Shown: positions 1 to 8,844 of the stretch, piece by piece
Layout of the letters: the number at the start of each line of letters is the position of its first letter
Numbering within the stretch: the first letter of the stretch is position 1
Program-made: the position numbers and the translations under genes
The notes under the pieces: model-generated
Told to the model about the DNA's origin: nothing
The model's database searches: none
Seen by the model: only the letters and a program-made list of their open reading frames with translations
Source of the DNA: Deltaproteobacteria bacterium
GTDB taxonomy: Bacteria; Myxococcota_C; UBA6777
DNA: 64,000 nucleotides
Assembly (NCBI GenBank): GCA_002731275.1
Contig: PCBK01000052.1
Span: 124,001-188,000, forward strand
Reading direction: 5' to 3'

Positions 1-1
1 A

Positions 2-112
2 TACACCATCGTCACCGAACAATCTCACACCTACTGGCCTTATCAAGGAGAGTACTGGCGCGATGAAATCGGGAATTACCGAGAATTCATCCAGGGTGAA
101 TGCAAACAGTAA
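2..112 (+). CDS. C-terminal end of an unidentified protein (partial)
   Basis: An open frame enters from the left edge and ends at TAA 110-112, giving 36 residues that include GEYWRDEIGNY and finish ECKQ. It has no internal stop and its aromatic, charged composition looks like real protein. I do not recognise the family with certainty. Because it sits just upstream of the Glt-like genes on the same strand, it may be the last part of another envelope or TPR protein of that locus; this is inference only. Confidence 0.6.
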   Translation, partial: YTIVTEQSHTYWPYQGEYWRDEIGNYREFIQGECKQ

Positions 113-392
113 CACCCCCCATCAATGGATCTGACAGGAGGTCATCCCATGTATACCAAACGACTTTTGATATCCTCCCGCGCCCTCACATAATCCATCG
201 TGATGTTTACGGCACCGACAGATTCATGCGCCATCCTCTCCACGCACACCAACAATCGTTACCCGCACTCGAAAGTACCGCTCAGGTACATTTTGATAGA
301 CACTCAGCAAAAAGGCTCCCCCTCGCCCCATTCGTCCATTGTGGTCGTCTCGCAGGTGAGATCGAGCCCTTCACCCACATCGGAGGCTTGAT
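113..392 (+). other. Intergenic leader upstream of the gltD-like gene
   Basis: These 280 bases hold no convincing gene. A very good Shine-Dalgarno (CAGGAGG at 134-140) precedes ATG 149, but the frame closes at 191-193 after only 14 codons, so it is at best a leader peptide. The 3' end carries the ribosome binding site CGGAGG (381-386), which sets the start of the next gene at 393. No clear hairpin terminator was seen. Confidence 0.4.
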
Positions 393-3300
393 ATGAAACG
401 TCAAGGTCAGGCTCTTCTCTCTTCGCTTTGGATCTTCCGGGCGATCGTTTTTGTCTTTTGCCTTTCTCTCTTTTCGGTGCCCACCGCATTTTCGCAAGAT
501 AAAAGCCTCTCGTTCGACGGCAAAAAGAAACGAAAACGCTCCGGTAAAGTCCAACGCTTGAAATACAAGTTCAAGAAGAAGAAGAAGGTCATTTTTAAGT
601 TCAAGAAACGCAAAAAGACCAAACGCGAATTGGCAGAAGAAGCTGCACGCAAAAAGAAAAGCACAAAAAAAGCACTCGGTAGCTCGGTTGGACAGTCCTT
701 GCAAAAAGCGATGGACCAAGAACAAGCCAAGCTTCGTATGCAGAAGATCAAACTCTATAAACGCGTCATCCCCACTCTTCCAGATGACGAACCCACCTCC
801 CGTCGCCGCAAAGCGACCATGTACTATCAGCTCGCTGAAGAGTACTGGGAGCAATCCAAGTTCTTGCGCTTTTTGTCCCTCGAAAAGCACAACAAGGCGA
901 TGGAACAATGGGACAAAAAGTGCCGTAAGATTGGCGATCCAAGTAAGTGCCCCAAAGCACCCAAGCCCGATCTGCTCAAGTCAAACGCGTACCGCAGCCA
1001 AGCGATCACCATCTATCGCAAGCTGCTCAAAAAATTCCCAAAATACTCACGCGCTGATGAGGTCATGTTCTACCTTGGCCTCAACCTGATGGAGACCAAA
1101 CGTCACAAAGAAGGGCTCTCCCGCTTTAAGACGTTGATCAAACAATTCTCCAAACGCGGCAGCCGCTTTATCCCAGATGCGTACACGGCACTTGGTGAAT
1201 ACTACTTCAACAAGAACAAAGTCCAAGACGCGATGTACAACTACGGGTACTCCCTCAAAACGGCTCGTGGCTTTTACCGCAAAAAGACCACTCCTGACGA
1301 TCTTCGCGTCTCCATGAGAGGTGTCCACCTTCGCGCCATGTACATGCTCGCGTGGTGTGACTTCAACGTCGGGAACTACGAAAAAGCGCTCAAGCGTTTT
1401 AAGCGTGTTGTCCAACTCTCCATCCGATACAAAAAGACCAAAGAGAGCCGCGTACTGCTCAAAAATGACTCGCTGCGTGACCTCATCCTCGTCTTCTCGA
1501 AGATGGACGCGACCAAAGTCGCCTACGATTACTTCAAAGGTGTCATGGGCGCACAATACGCTTACAGAGCCGGTAAAAAGCTCGCTCGTAAATACTACGG
1601 ACAGAGCAACTACGTCCGCTCCATCAAAATGTACCGCTTCATGATGGGTATCAACGAGAAAGGCTTCAAAAGCACTCTCGGCCCTGATACTCCTGTCTTC
1701 CAAAACGAGATCGTTCGTTCCGCAGCGCGCATCTGGAAGCCCAAAAAGATCTACACAGAAGTCCTCAAGTTGATGTCCTACTTTGAACCCGACAATCCCT
1801 GGTTCAAAAAGTGGGAGCCAGTCAAAAAAGTCTACAAAGTCGCCGAAGAGAGCGCCGAGCAGACACTCCTTGAGTACTCCACCAAATATCACCAGCTCGC
1901 ACAAAAAGAGAAACAAAACAAGCGCAAAAAAGAGCAGTACTACGACTTCGCGATCAAGCTTTACGACCAGTATCTGCGCTACTTCCCACGCACAGAGAGT
2001 GCATACGAACTGCGCTTCTATCTCGGCGAGCTGCTCTACCGCAAAGCCAAGCTCACCAGCCCCAACGTCAAACGACTGAGCAAGAAAGCACGTGACTACT
2101 ACAAACGCGCGTCACGCCACTACTACCTCACGACCCTCAAAAAAGGGCAATTCAAGAAGCAGGCCTCCTTCTCCGAGATCCTCTGCTACGAAGCGCTCGC
2201 AGGACGTACCGGTAGTGCCGAGCTGAAAGGTGCTGGTAAAAAACTGCGCGGGTTGCGCAAAACCAAAGACGGTAAGGTCACCTGGGACAAAAAGAAGATC
2301 AAAAAAGGTTCCTGGGATGCACGCCTGCTCAAGGCATACCAACGCTACCTCACAGTCGTTAAAGACAAAGATGAGCGTCTGCAAGCCTTCTTTAAAACAG
2401 GTACGATCTACTACTCATACAAACACTACCTGAAGTCGATGGACATCTTCTCCAAGATGGCCAAAGAATTCCCCAACCACGAGTTGAGCCGTCGTGCGGC
2501 GTTTATGATCCTTTACTCCTACGAAGACCTCGGTCAGTGGGCGAAGCTTCAAGACAGCGCACGTCTCTTCATCAAAGACCCCAAACTTACGGCCAAATCC
2601 AAGTTTAAAAAAGAGATGTACTACATGATTATCCGCTCTGGATACCTCTACATCATGGAAGATCTCAAGGCCGCCAAAACCAACGACGCCAAACTCGCGA
2701 TCGCCGAGCGTCTCGTAACTTACGAGAAAGAGTTCGGAAAAGAAGGCGTCTGGATGAAGAGAAAACAAAAAGAATTTACACTCAGCCCTCGTGCGGCAAA
2801 CGCCCTCGCCCTCGCTGGTGTCCAGTACAGCACCAACAAGCGTATCCTCAAGGCGATCAAAGTCCGTGAGCGCATCGTTCGACTCTACCCAGAGGCAAAA
2901 TTCACCGACCAGATCATCTACGAGCTCGGTGGACACTACGAACAAGTCGCGGACTACGCGACAGCTGCCAACTGGTACGAGCGTTACGCCAAGGACTACC
3001 TCAAGAAGCCCGAAGAGGACGAAGCCAAGAAGAAGAAAAAGAAAAAACGTCGTCGCCGTCGTCGTCGCCGCCGTAAAAAGAAGAAGAAAACTTCAGACGC
3101 AGAGGTCGCCAAAGCTGCCGCCAAGAAGCGCAAGCAAAAGAGCAACGCGATCTACAAAGCTGCTGCATACCGCCGAGGACTCGCACAATTTGACCGTGCG
3201 ATCGCGTTGTACAGACACTACATCCGCAACTTCCCAGAGGACAAAGACCTCGCGACAATTTACCTCGCGATCGCGTCCATCTACGAAGAGCGCAAGATGT

Positions 3301-4304
3301 GGAAAAAGGCCAACGCCGCACATGAGGACTACCTCAACAAATACCAGGACGAGAAGATCGGTAAATTCCTCAAAAAATCCGTCAAGTTGATGAGCAAAAA
3401 CATCGACAAAGAGGGTGAAGAGTGGTGCCTGAAGAAACTTCGACGCACCAAAATCTCCCCCAAATTGCTCGACAACGACAAGCTCCTCTACGTCCACACA
3501 CGGATCGCACACGCATACCGCAAGATGGGCGACAAAAAACAGATGGAAGAGCGCTACATGATGGTCGATGCCCTCGGTGACCAAACGATCACCGCTGGAC
3601 ACAAATTCATCAAAGGAAACACCACGAGCCGCGCCGCACTCGCAGAAGCCAAGTTCTTCCTCACAGAGCGCCGCCGTCGCGAATATGTCGCCATCAAGTT
3701 TGAAGGACACAGCCGCAAAGACAAGCGCGTGCTCAAAAACTTGATCAAAACAGGTCGCGCCCTCGCAGGTGATTACACCAACGTCGCCAAGCTGTTGATC
3801 CCCAAATGGGTTCTCGCTGCTGTCTTCCGTCAAGGTGAGATCTATCACCTCTTTGTCGACAAGCTTTACGCTGCGCCTGTTCCCAAAAACCTGCCCGAAC
3901 GTTTGCGCCCCATGTACAAGGCTGCACTCGAAAACGTCGCGCTGCAATGGGAAGAGCAGGCACTTGATGCATACGCAGGTGTTCTCAAAAAGTCCGCACA
4001 GCTCGGTCTTTACAACGAGTGGGTTCGTCTCTGTGAGAAAGCCCGCAACAAGCTCGCGCGCAAAAAGAACCGTATCAACCCACATACGATCTTTAGCAAG
4101 CGTCGCTCCGAGTATGCGCTCGTCGAACCAAGTCTCGCGAAACTTCGCCTCTCTAGCTTCAAAATGCCCAAGAAAATGGCACCCAAAGAAGCACCCAAGA
4201 AAGTCATGCCCAAAAAGGACATGAAAAAAGACGGTGAAGAGAAGAAAGAAGACAAAAAAGACGAAGCCAAGAAAGAAACCAAAAAAGAGAAGACCAACAG
4301 CTAA
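393..4304 (+). CDS. gltD: Giant periplasmic TPR protein, GltD/AgmU-like
   Basis: A 1303-residue exported protein. Residues 1-35 form a signal peptide (basic start, hydrophobic core, cleavage near AFSQ-D), and the body is helical with many TPR-like pairs from about residue 140 to 1150. CGGAGG lies 6-7 bases before the chosen ATG. Two features are odd: a Lys-rich stretch right after the signal peptide, and an uninterrupted Lys/Arg tract at about residues 878-900. The C-terminus is a Lys/Glu/Asp-rich tail. In myxobacteria GltD (AgmU) is a ~1200-residue periplasmic TPR protein of the Glt gliding complex, encoded before GltE; length, export and gene order here agree. The assignment rests mainly on synteny, since TPR sequence alone is not diagnostic. 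Confidence 0.65.
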   Translation: MKRQGQALLSSLWIFRAIVFVFCLSLFSVPTAFSQDKSLSFDGKKKRKRSGKVQRLKYKFKKKKKVIFKFKKRKKTKRELAEEAARKKKSTKKALGSSVGQSLQKAMDQEQAKLRMQKIKLYKRVIPTLPDDEPTSRRRKATMYYQLAEEYWEQSKFLRFLSLEKHNKAMEQWDKKCRKIGDPSKCPKAPKPDLLKSNAYRSQAITIYRKLLKKFPKYSRADEVMFYLGLNLMETKRHKEGLSRFKTLIKQFSKRGSRFIPDAYTALGEYYFNKNKVQDAMYNYGYSLKTARGFYRKKTTPDDLRVSMRGVHLRAMYMLAWCDFNVGNYEKALKRFKRVVQLSIRYKKTKESRVLLKNDSLRDLILVFSKMDATKVAYDYFKGVMGAQYAYRAGKKLARKYYGQSNYVRSIKMYRFMMGINEKGFKSTLGPDTPVFQNEIVRSAARIWKPKKIYTEVLKLMSYFEPDNPWFKKWEPVKKVYKVAEESAEQTLLEYSTKYHQLAQKEKQNKRKKEQYYDFAIKLYDQYLRYFPRTESAYELRFYLGELLYRKAKLTSPNVKRLSKKARDYYKRASRHYYLTTLKKGQFKKQASFSEILCYEALAGRTGSAELKGAGKKLRGLRKTKDGKVTWDKKKIKKGSWDARLLKAYQRYLTVVKDKDERLQAFFKTGTIYYSYKHYLKSMDIFSKMAKEFPNHELSRRAAFMILYSYEDLGQWAKLQDSARLFIKDPKLTAKSKFKKEMYYMIIRSGYLYIMEDLKAAKTNDAKLAIAERLVTYEKEFGKEGVWMKRKQKEFTLSPRAANALALAGVQYSTNKRILKAIKVRERIVRLYPEAKFTDQIIYELGGHYEQVADYATAANWYERYAKDYLKKPEEDEAKKKKKKKRRRRRRRRRKKKKKTSDAEVAKAAAKKRKQKSNAIYKAAAYRRGLAQFDRAIALYRHYIRNFPEDKDLATIYLAIASIYEERKMWKKANAAHEDYLNKYQDEKIGKFLKKSVKLMSKNIDKEGEEWCLKKLRRTKISPKLLDNDKLLYVHTRIAHAYRKMGDKKQMEERYMMVDALGDQTITAGHKFIKGNTTSRAALAEAKFFLTERRRREYVAIKFEGHSRKDKRVLKNLIKTGRALAGDYTNVAKLLIPKWVLAAVFRQGEIYHLFVDKLYAAPVPKNLPERLRPMYKAALENVALQWEEQALDAYAGVLKKSAQLGLYNEWVRLCEKARNKLARKKNRINPHTIFSKRRSEYALVEPSLAKLRLSSFKMPKKMAPKEAPKKVMPKKDMKKDGEEKKEDKKDEAKKETKKEKTNS

Positions 4305-4323
4305 GGCCGATGAAATCAGTGGA

Positions 4324-4343
4324 GAGCAGCCGAGTGGCTGCTC
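4324..4343 (+). other. Intergenic hairpin between gltD-like and gltE-like genes
   Basis: GAGCAGCC and GGCTGCTC form a perfect 8-bp stem with a 4-base GAGT loop, 20 bases after the gltD-like stop codon. No run of T follows, so it is not a standard intrinsic terminator. A role in mRNA processing or in setting the relative level of the two messages is inference. Confidence 0.45.
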
Positions 4344-4411
4344 CCCACCTTCATCCCTCCCCTGTTTGTGTATATGTCGACTCTGATTGACCAAATAAGA
4401 CGAGAAAATCC

Positions 4412-5842
4412 ATGAAACATAAGATTTTCATCCTCCCTTTCTTTTTGATGGCGTCTATCACCCTCACAGGGTGTCCAAAAAAGCCCCCCATCCAAAAGAA
4501 ACCCAAAGTCATCGAAGTATCCGCGCAAGAGCGCGTTGCAAATTGCAAAGCCAAGCTCGAAGAGGAGAACACCGCCGCCTTCCAGGCAGCCCTCGCAGAG
4601 TGTAAAAAAGGCCTCGCGAAAGACTCCAGCCTGACAGATGCTCACCTCTACATGGGCCAGATCTACCGCAACCTTGGCGATCACAAAAAAGCCTCGATCT
4701 CCCTCGAAGAGTACCTCAAGGCCAAACCAGACAGCGCCAAAGCCAAGCTCTGGCTCTCCGACTCCTATGTCAAAAGTGATCAGCCCACAAAAGCCATCAC
4801 CTTGTTTGAAGGATTTTTGAAAGCCGCTCCCAACAACCTCAGCCTGCGCAACAACATGGTGATGTTGTATCGCAAAGCGAAGCGATTCAAAGACGCCGAG
4901 CAGATGGCACGCTCCATCCTCGCTCGTGACGCAAAGAACGTCCTCGCGTACCGCAACTTGATCCTCTTGTACTACGATTGGAAGAAGTTCAACCAGGCGC
5001 AACTCGTCGCGAACGTCGCCCTTCAGGTGATCTCCTCGAAAGATCCTGGCGTGTACAACAACCTCGGGATGGTCTTTGTACGCAAAGACGACCTGACACG
5101 CGCTTCTTCCCGCTTCCGCAAGGCGCTTAAGTACAAGAAGACCAACCCACAAGCCAACTCCAACCTCGGTACGATCGCGATCCAACGAGGTGCATGGCGT
5201 ACGGCACTTGATCACTTCAAGATCGTCATCGACCGCGAGCCCAAAAACCTCTACGCCAACCGTAACTACGCGGTCGCATTGATGGGAACAGGGAAACTCG
5301 TCGAGGCCAAGAAGGTCTACGAAAAGATCCTCACGATGAAACCCAACGATCCCGAAGCCACCTTCCAGATCGGTGTCATCTACTTTACAGAGAAGTCACT
5401 CCGTAAAGATCAGTTGAAGTCCGAAGAGTACTTCGACAAGTTCCTCAGCAACGGCTCCGCCAAAAAGCTGCTCAGCTACGACACAGCGACGCGCTTCATC
5501 AAACAAGCGAAGAAACGTCTCAAGATGCTCAAGACCAGCAAGACGCCCCCACCCGAGCGTCGCAAAAAGCCAGCCAAACGCACAACCAAAGCCGGCACAA
5601 AGACGGTCATCCCCGATATGTTGAAGACCAAAGAAGGCGAAGACGGCAAAAAGGCTGACGACGGTAAAAAGGCTGACGACGGTAAAAAGACTGACGACGG
5701 TAAAAAGGCTGATGACGGCAAAAAGACTGACGACGCCAAGAAAACCGACGACAAAAAGGCTGACGAGAAAAAAGCCGACGACAAAAAGACCGACGCCAAG
5801 AAAGAAACTCCAAAGAAAACAGCACCTCCCGCGCGTCGATAG
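4412..5842 (+). CDS. gltE: TPR repeat lipoprotein, GltE/AglT-like
   Basis: A 476-residue lipoprotein: the signal peptide ends in LTGC, so Cys21 should be the lipidated residue, and CPKKPP follows. About residues 45-355 are a run of TPR units (for example LTDAHLYMGQIYRNLGDHKK and VYNNLGMVFVRKDDLTRASS). Residues ~385-476 form a low-complexity Lys/Asp/Ala tail built from an 18-bp DNA repeat. In the myxobacterial Glt gliding machine GltE is a TPR lipoprotein of almost the same length (~480 aa) encoded next to GltD. It probably sits at the outer membrane facing the periplasm and scaffolds the complex. The tail is not a feature I associate with the family. Confidence 0.72.
   Translation: MKHKIFILPFFLMASITLTGCPKKPPIQKKPKVIEVSAQERVANCKAKLEEENTAAFQAALAECKKGLAKDSSLTDAHLYMGQIYRNLGDHKKASISLEEYLKAKPDSAKAKLWLSDSYVKSDQPTKAITLFEGFLKAAPNNLSLRNNMVMLYRKAKRFKDAEQMARSILARDAKNVLAYRNLILLYYDWKKFNQAQLVANVALQVISSKDPGVYNNLGMVFVRKDDLTRASSRFRKALKYKKTNPQANSNLGTIAIQRGAWRTALDHFKIVIDREPKNLYANRNYAVALMGTGKLVEAKKVYEKILTMKPNDPEATFQIGVIYFTEKSLRKDQLKSEEYFDKFLSNGSAKKLLSYDTATRFIKQAKKRLKMLKTSKTPPPERRKKPAKRTTKAGTKTVIPDMLKTKEGEDGKKADDGKKADDGKKTDDGKKADDGKKTDDAKKTDDKKADEKKADDKKTDAKKETPKKTAPPARR
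5642..5740 (+). repeat. 18-bp coding tandem repeat (ADDGKK)
   Basis: About five head-to-tail copies of GCTGACGACGGTAAAAAG with small changes (GCT/ACT, GGT/GGC) encode (A/T)DDGKK units in the C-terminal tail of the TPR lipoprotein. Copies differ by single bases, so the array is recent and probably varies in copy number between strains. The repeat decays downstream into DDKKADEKK-type sequence. Confidence 0.85.
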
Positions 5843-5939
5843 GCAAGAAACACGGTCGGCCCTCCCCCTCCTCTTTTCTTCGAAAAAACAAGAACCTATC
5901 AAACATCCTCGTATTTTTCTGAAGAACTTTTTGCCGTGG

Positions 5940-5966
5940 GGAACTTTTTTTAGGGTCCGTTGTCTT
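5940..5966 (+). promoter_or_regulatory. Possible ECF-sigma-type promoter before the cglF-like gene
   Basis: GGAACTT (5940-5946) is followed after 14 bases by TGTCTT (5961-5966), about 90 bases before the cglF-like start. This resembles promoters of ECF/sigma-E-type factors (GGAACTT in the -35 box). A second GAACTTTTT lies just upstream at 5923-5931. The 215-base gap before cglF, larger than expected inside one operon, supports a separate promoter. This is motif reading only. Confidence 0.3.
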
Positions 5967-6057
5967 GAACTAATAAGCAGAGTGTGGCAGAACTATAGGC
6001 CAGATTGAAAAACAATCACATGAGAGAGATCTCATTTGCCGATAGGAGAGCAATGTT

Positions 6058-6339
6058 ATGAAGCGTTTATTTTTCGCTACGTTTTTGGCCGTCGCCCTCA
6101 CCCCTTTTACATTTAGCGCCGACGCGGACGCGCAAGGGGTGAAAACGATCCGAGGAAAAGACAAGGTCATGTACAAAAAGAACATGGTCATCGACTTTGA
6201 AGAAGGATCTGTTGAAGGGGACCTCGTCAAGCCAGAAGGCGGTTACATGGTCAACCGTGGCCGCGCGAAATTCAACAGTCTCATCAACATTCGTTCTAGC
6301 TTTGCCCAAGAGATGTGGCAAAATGCTCGAAAACTGTAA
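6058..6339 (+). CDS. cglF: Small exported protein, CglF-like
   Basis: A 93-residue protein with a signal peptide (residues 1-20 or so; cleavage near FSA or ADA). AGGAG at 6044-6048 is well spaced from the ATG. The mature part reads VIDFEEGSVEGDLVKPEG, then YMVNRGRAKFNSLINIR and ends with an Asn/Arg/Lys tail. This pattern (acidic start, EGxLxKPxG, F-x-LIxxR) matches my memory of the short CglF family, encoded within the myxobacterial gliding locus between GltE and GltG. CglF is needed for gliding and its product is thought to act in the envelope. Position here, exactly between the GltE-like and GltG-like genes, supports the call. Confidence 0.62.
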   Translation: MKRLFFATFLAVALTPFTFSADADAQGVKTIRGKDKVMYKKNMVIDFEEGSVEGDLVKPEGGYMVNRGRAKFNSLINIRSSFAQEMWQNARKL

Positions 6340-6479
6340 GTTGTCGTAGCCCTTCTCACTCTGTGTAACACCTGTCCCATTCCGAATCCACGCCTCGATC
6401 TTCTGTGGTCTCCCCAGAGCAACAGATAGGATCGTTGCGTACAGATAGCCCAACTTCAAACTGGAGCGTAGATACGACA

Positions 6480-8693
6480 ATGAGTAATGCGATCTACATT
6501 CAAATTTTGCAAGGAGATAGTGTCGAGAAGACGGCCAAATTCTCCCAAAACAAAGATTTGATTATTGGGAGCGGCCCCGCCGCTCACCTTCGCCTCGATG
6601 ATCACAAAGTGTCCCGCATTCACGCGATGATCAAATTTGATGGCGATCAACTTATCCTTAGCGATCTCGGCTGGAGCAACGAAGGAACTCTCCTCAACGG
6701 CTCAAAAATCGCCGACGAAATGCTGTTGTCCGAAGGTGACCAGATCACACTCGGTGACACAACCATCTGTGTCTTCACGACCCCTCCAGGGGAACAAGTC
6801 GCACCCCCAGCAGTAGACGAAGGCATTGGCGCCGATCTCTTTGATGAAGAGGTCCCCGTAGAAGACGAAGTCGGTGGTGCTCCTCTCGATCTCTTCGCCC
6901 CCGAAGATGAAGAAATCGCAGCGCCCCCAACAAGTGGCGAGTTCATCTCCGATCCTTTCGCCGGACTCGGTGACGAGGAAGAGGAAGAAGTCGATGTCTT
7001 CGCGGAAGAGCCCGCAGTCGAAGAAGAAGTCTTCGTTGAAGAGGCTCCTGTTGTCGAAGAAGAAGTCTACGTCGAAGAAGAAGTCTTCGTTGAAGAAGAA
7101 GTCTTCGTTGAAGAAGCTCCCGTCGTTGAAGAAGAAGTCTTCGTCGAAGAGGCTCCTGTCGTCGAAGAAGAAGAAGTCTACGTCGAAGAAGAAGTCTACG
7201 TCGAAGAAGCACAACAAGTTGTTCCTGAGCAGGAGCTGCCTGTTGAAATGGCTGTTGAAGAGCCTCGTTACGCAGAGACAACCTACGAGATCGATGACAC
7301 GCCCATCCCAGAAGATCAACTTCCTCCCCATATCCGCAAGCATATGGTTGAAGAAGATCCCAACAAACAAAGTCTTCAGGTTCGCTTCAAGTGGCAAGGA
7401 ACCACCCTCGATGTTGGTCACTTCCACTCCCCACGAGTCGTTACAGTCGGTGTTCACCCACTCAACGACTTCAGCATCTCGGATGAACAATTTCCGGATA
7501 TGAACTATCCACTCGTCATTCCAGATGGCAAAGGGTTTGGGGCGTTCTTTACCGATCGCTTCAGCGGCTTTGTCACCAAAAGTGACGGGACCATCGTTCC
7601 CCTTGATGAGATCAAAAAATCACTGCCAAGCAAGCGCCACAGCGGCCTGCAAGGTTTTGTCTACAGCATCACCGAAGATGAAGTCCTCACACTCGAAACC
7701 AACGAGTTGAGTATCGAATTCTCCTTCGTGAACCCAACGCAAAAATACTCCGCAAAGGTCTATCGTAACTTCGATTACCTTTACTTGCGTCTGATCGCGT
7801 TCTCCGCGATCGCACACTTCGCGTTGATCTTGATGTTCCAATTCGTCCCACTCAGCGCCAACGCGCTCAGCGAGAAGATGCTCAAAGGTCGCTTTGCGCA
7901 GCTGATCGTCGAGCCACCACCGGTGAAGAAGAAGAAGAAAAAGGAAACCAAGCTCGAAGAGAAGAAGCAAGAAGAGAAAAAAGAAGAGAAAAAGGTCGAG
8001 AAGGTCAGCGATGATGACCAAAAACAAGACGACCAACCACAAGACCAAAAATCACGCGATATGCAACGCGTCAAAAAGTCTGGTCTCCTCGGTATGCTCA
8101 GCTCCGGTATGGGTAACATGGGACCTGGTGGTGACCTCTTTGGACGTCAGCAAAACCAACAATTCCTCGGAAAAATCCTCGGTGGTGCCGGTACTGGTAC
8201 AGCCTTTGGTATGGGCGGTCTCGCAGGTCGTGGCTTCGGTTACGGCGGCGGTGGCGGCGGAGGAATGTACGGCGGCGGCGGCGGCTGGGGATACGGCGGT
8301 AAAAAACGCGTCTACGGTCGTGGCGGGATGAACCTCCGCGGACGTGGACGTCGTAAAAAGATCGTCAACATCCAACCCGGTCGACTCATCCTTCGCGGTT
8401 CGCTCAGCAAAGCACAAATTGCTCGCGTCATCCGTATGCACTGGATCCAAATTAAGTTCTGTTACGAACGTCAACTTCGTAAGAACGCCAAGCTCGCTGG
8501 TAAAATCGTCGTCAGCTGGATTATCTCCGGCTCTGGTGATGTCCAAACAGCAAACGTAACACAGACCACAATGAACAACGAACGTGTCGAAAACTGTATC
8601 ATTCGACGTATCCTTCGTTGGAAATTCCCACAACCCAAAGGTGGTGGTCAGGTCAAAGTTAACTATCCCTTCCTCTTCAAAGTCGCAGGCTGA
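6480..8693 (+). CDS. gltG: FHA / TonB-like inner-membrane protein, GltG-like
   Basis: A 737-residue protein with: an N-terminal FHA domain (about 8-98; Gly30, Ser45-Arg-Ile-His48), which should bind phosphothreonine; a very acidic segment (about 115-265) with EEEVFVEEAP-type repeats; a second beta-rich domain (about 285-425); one membrane helix (about 435-458); a Lys-rich stretch; a Gly-rich spacer (about 540-607); and a C-terminal AgmX/PglI (TonB-like) domain (about 639-737) with two Cys (FCYERQ, ENCIIRR). This is the architecture of GltG, which spans the inner membrane and links cytoplasmic phospho-signals to the periplasmic gliding or sporulation machine. ATG 6480 is preferred over an in-frame upstream GTG at 6405 because the FHA domain starts here. 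Confidence 0.72.
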   Translation: MSNAIYIQILQGDSVEKTAKFSQNKDLIIGSGPAAHLRLDDHKVSRIHAMIKFDGDQLILSDLGWSNEGTLLNGSKIADEMLLSEGDQITLGDTTICVFTTPPGEQVAPPAVDEGIGADLFDEEVPVEDEVGGAPLDLFAPEDEEIAAPPTSGEFISDPFAGLGDEEEEEVDVFAEEPAVEEEVFVEEAPVVEEEVYVEEEVFVEEEVFVEEAPVVEEEVFVEEAPVVEEEEVYVEEEVYVEEAQQVVPEQELPVEMAVEEPRYAETTYEIDDTPIPEDQLPPHIRKHMVEEDPNKQSLQVRFKWQGTTLDVGHFHSPRVVTVGVHPLNDFSISDEQFPDMNYPLVIPDGKGFGAFFTDRFSGFVTKSDGTIVPLDEIKKSLPSKRHSGLQGFVYSITEDEVLTLETNELSIEFSFVNPTQKYSAKVYRNFDYLYLRLIAFSAIAHFALILMFQFVPLSANALSEKMLKGRFAQLIVEPPPVKKKKKKETKLEEKKQEEKKEEKKVEKVSDDDQKQDDQPQDQKSRDMQRVKKSGLLGMLSSGMGNMGPGGDLFGRQQNQQFLGKILGGAGTGTAFGMGGLAGRGFGYGGGGGGGMYGGGGGWGYGGKKRVYGRGGMNLRGRGRRKKIVNIQPGRLILRGSLSKAQIARVIRMHWIQIKFCYERQLRKNAKLAGKIVVSWIISGSGDVQTANVTQTTMNNERVENCIIRRILRWKFPQPKGGGQVKVNYPFLFKVAG
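7015..7215 (+). repeat. Degenerate coding repeat of the acidic GltG-like linker
   Basis: Units of GTCGAAGAAGAAGTCTTCGTTGAAGAA and close variants recur about seven times, coding VEEEVFVEE, VEEEVYVEE and VEEAPV. The unit length alternates between 18-, 24- and 27-base types. The result is a cytoplasmic segment of nearly pure Glu/Val with aromatic residues at fixed spacing. Copy number is likely unstable. Confidence 0.8.
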
Positions 8694-8844
8694 GGCCTCT
8701 CCAACACTCCCCTCCCCCTCCTTACTCCCTTTCTGCTCAAATTTCCTTTCCAATTCCTTCGCAATGGGCTACTATGTGGCCGCAAAATCGATGTGATCGT
8801 TTCTGTCGGCCCTCGCAGTATTGCAACCTGAAGGAGGAATCCCT

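Noticed and set aside
149-193. 14-codon leader peptide with a strong Shine-Dalgarno
   Set aside because: Too short to support from a single sequence and no attenuator structure was found; noted only in the intergenic entry.
3093-4394. 433-codon minus-strand open frame opposite the GltD-like gene
   Set aside because: It mirrors the Lys-rich codons of the sense gene, has no ribosome binding site and shows no domain.
5396-5902. Long minus-strand open frame rich in Phe, Leu and Ser
   Set aside because: It is the antisense shadow of the Lys/Asp repeat region of the GltE-like gene.
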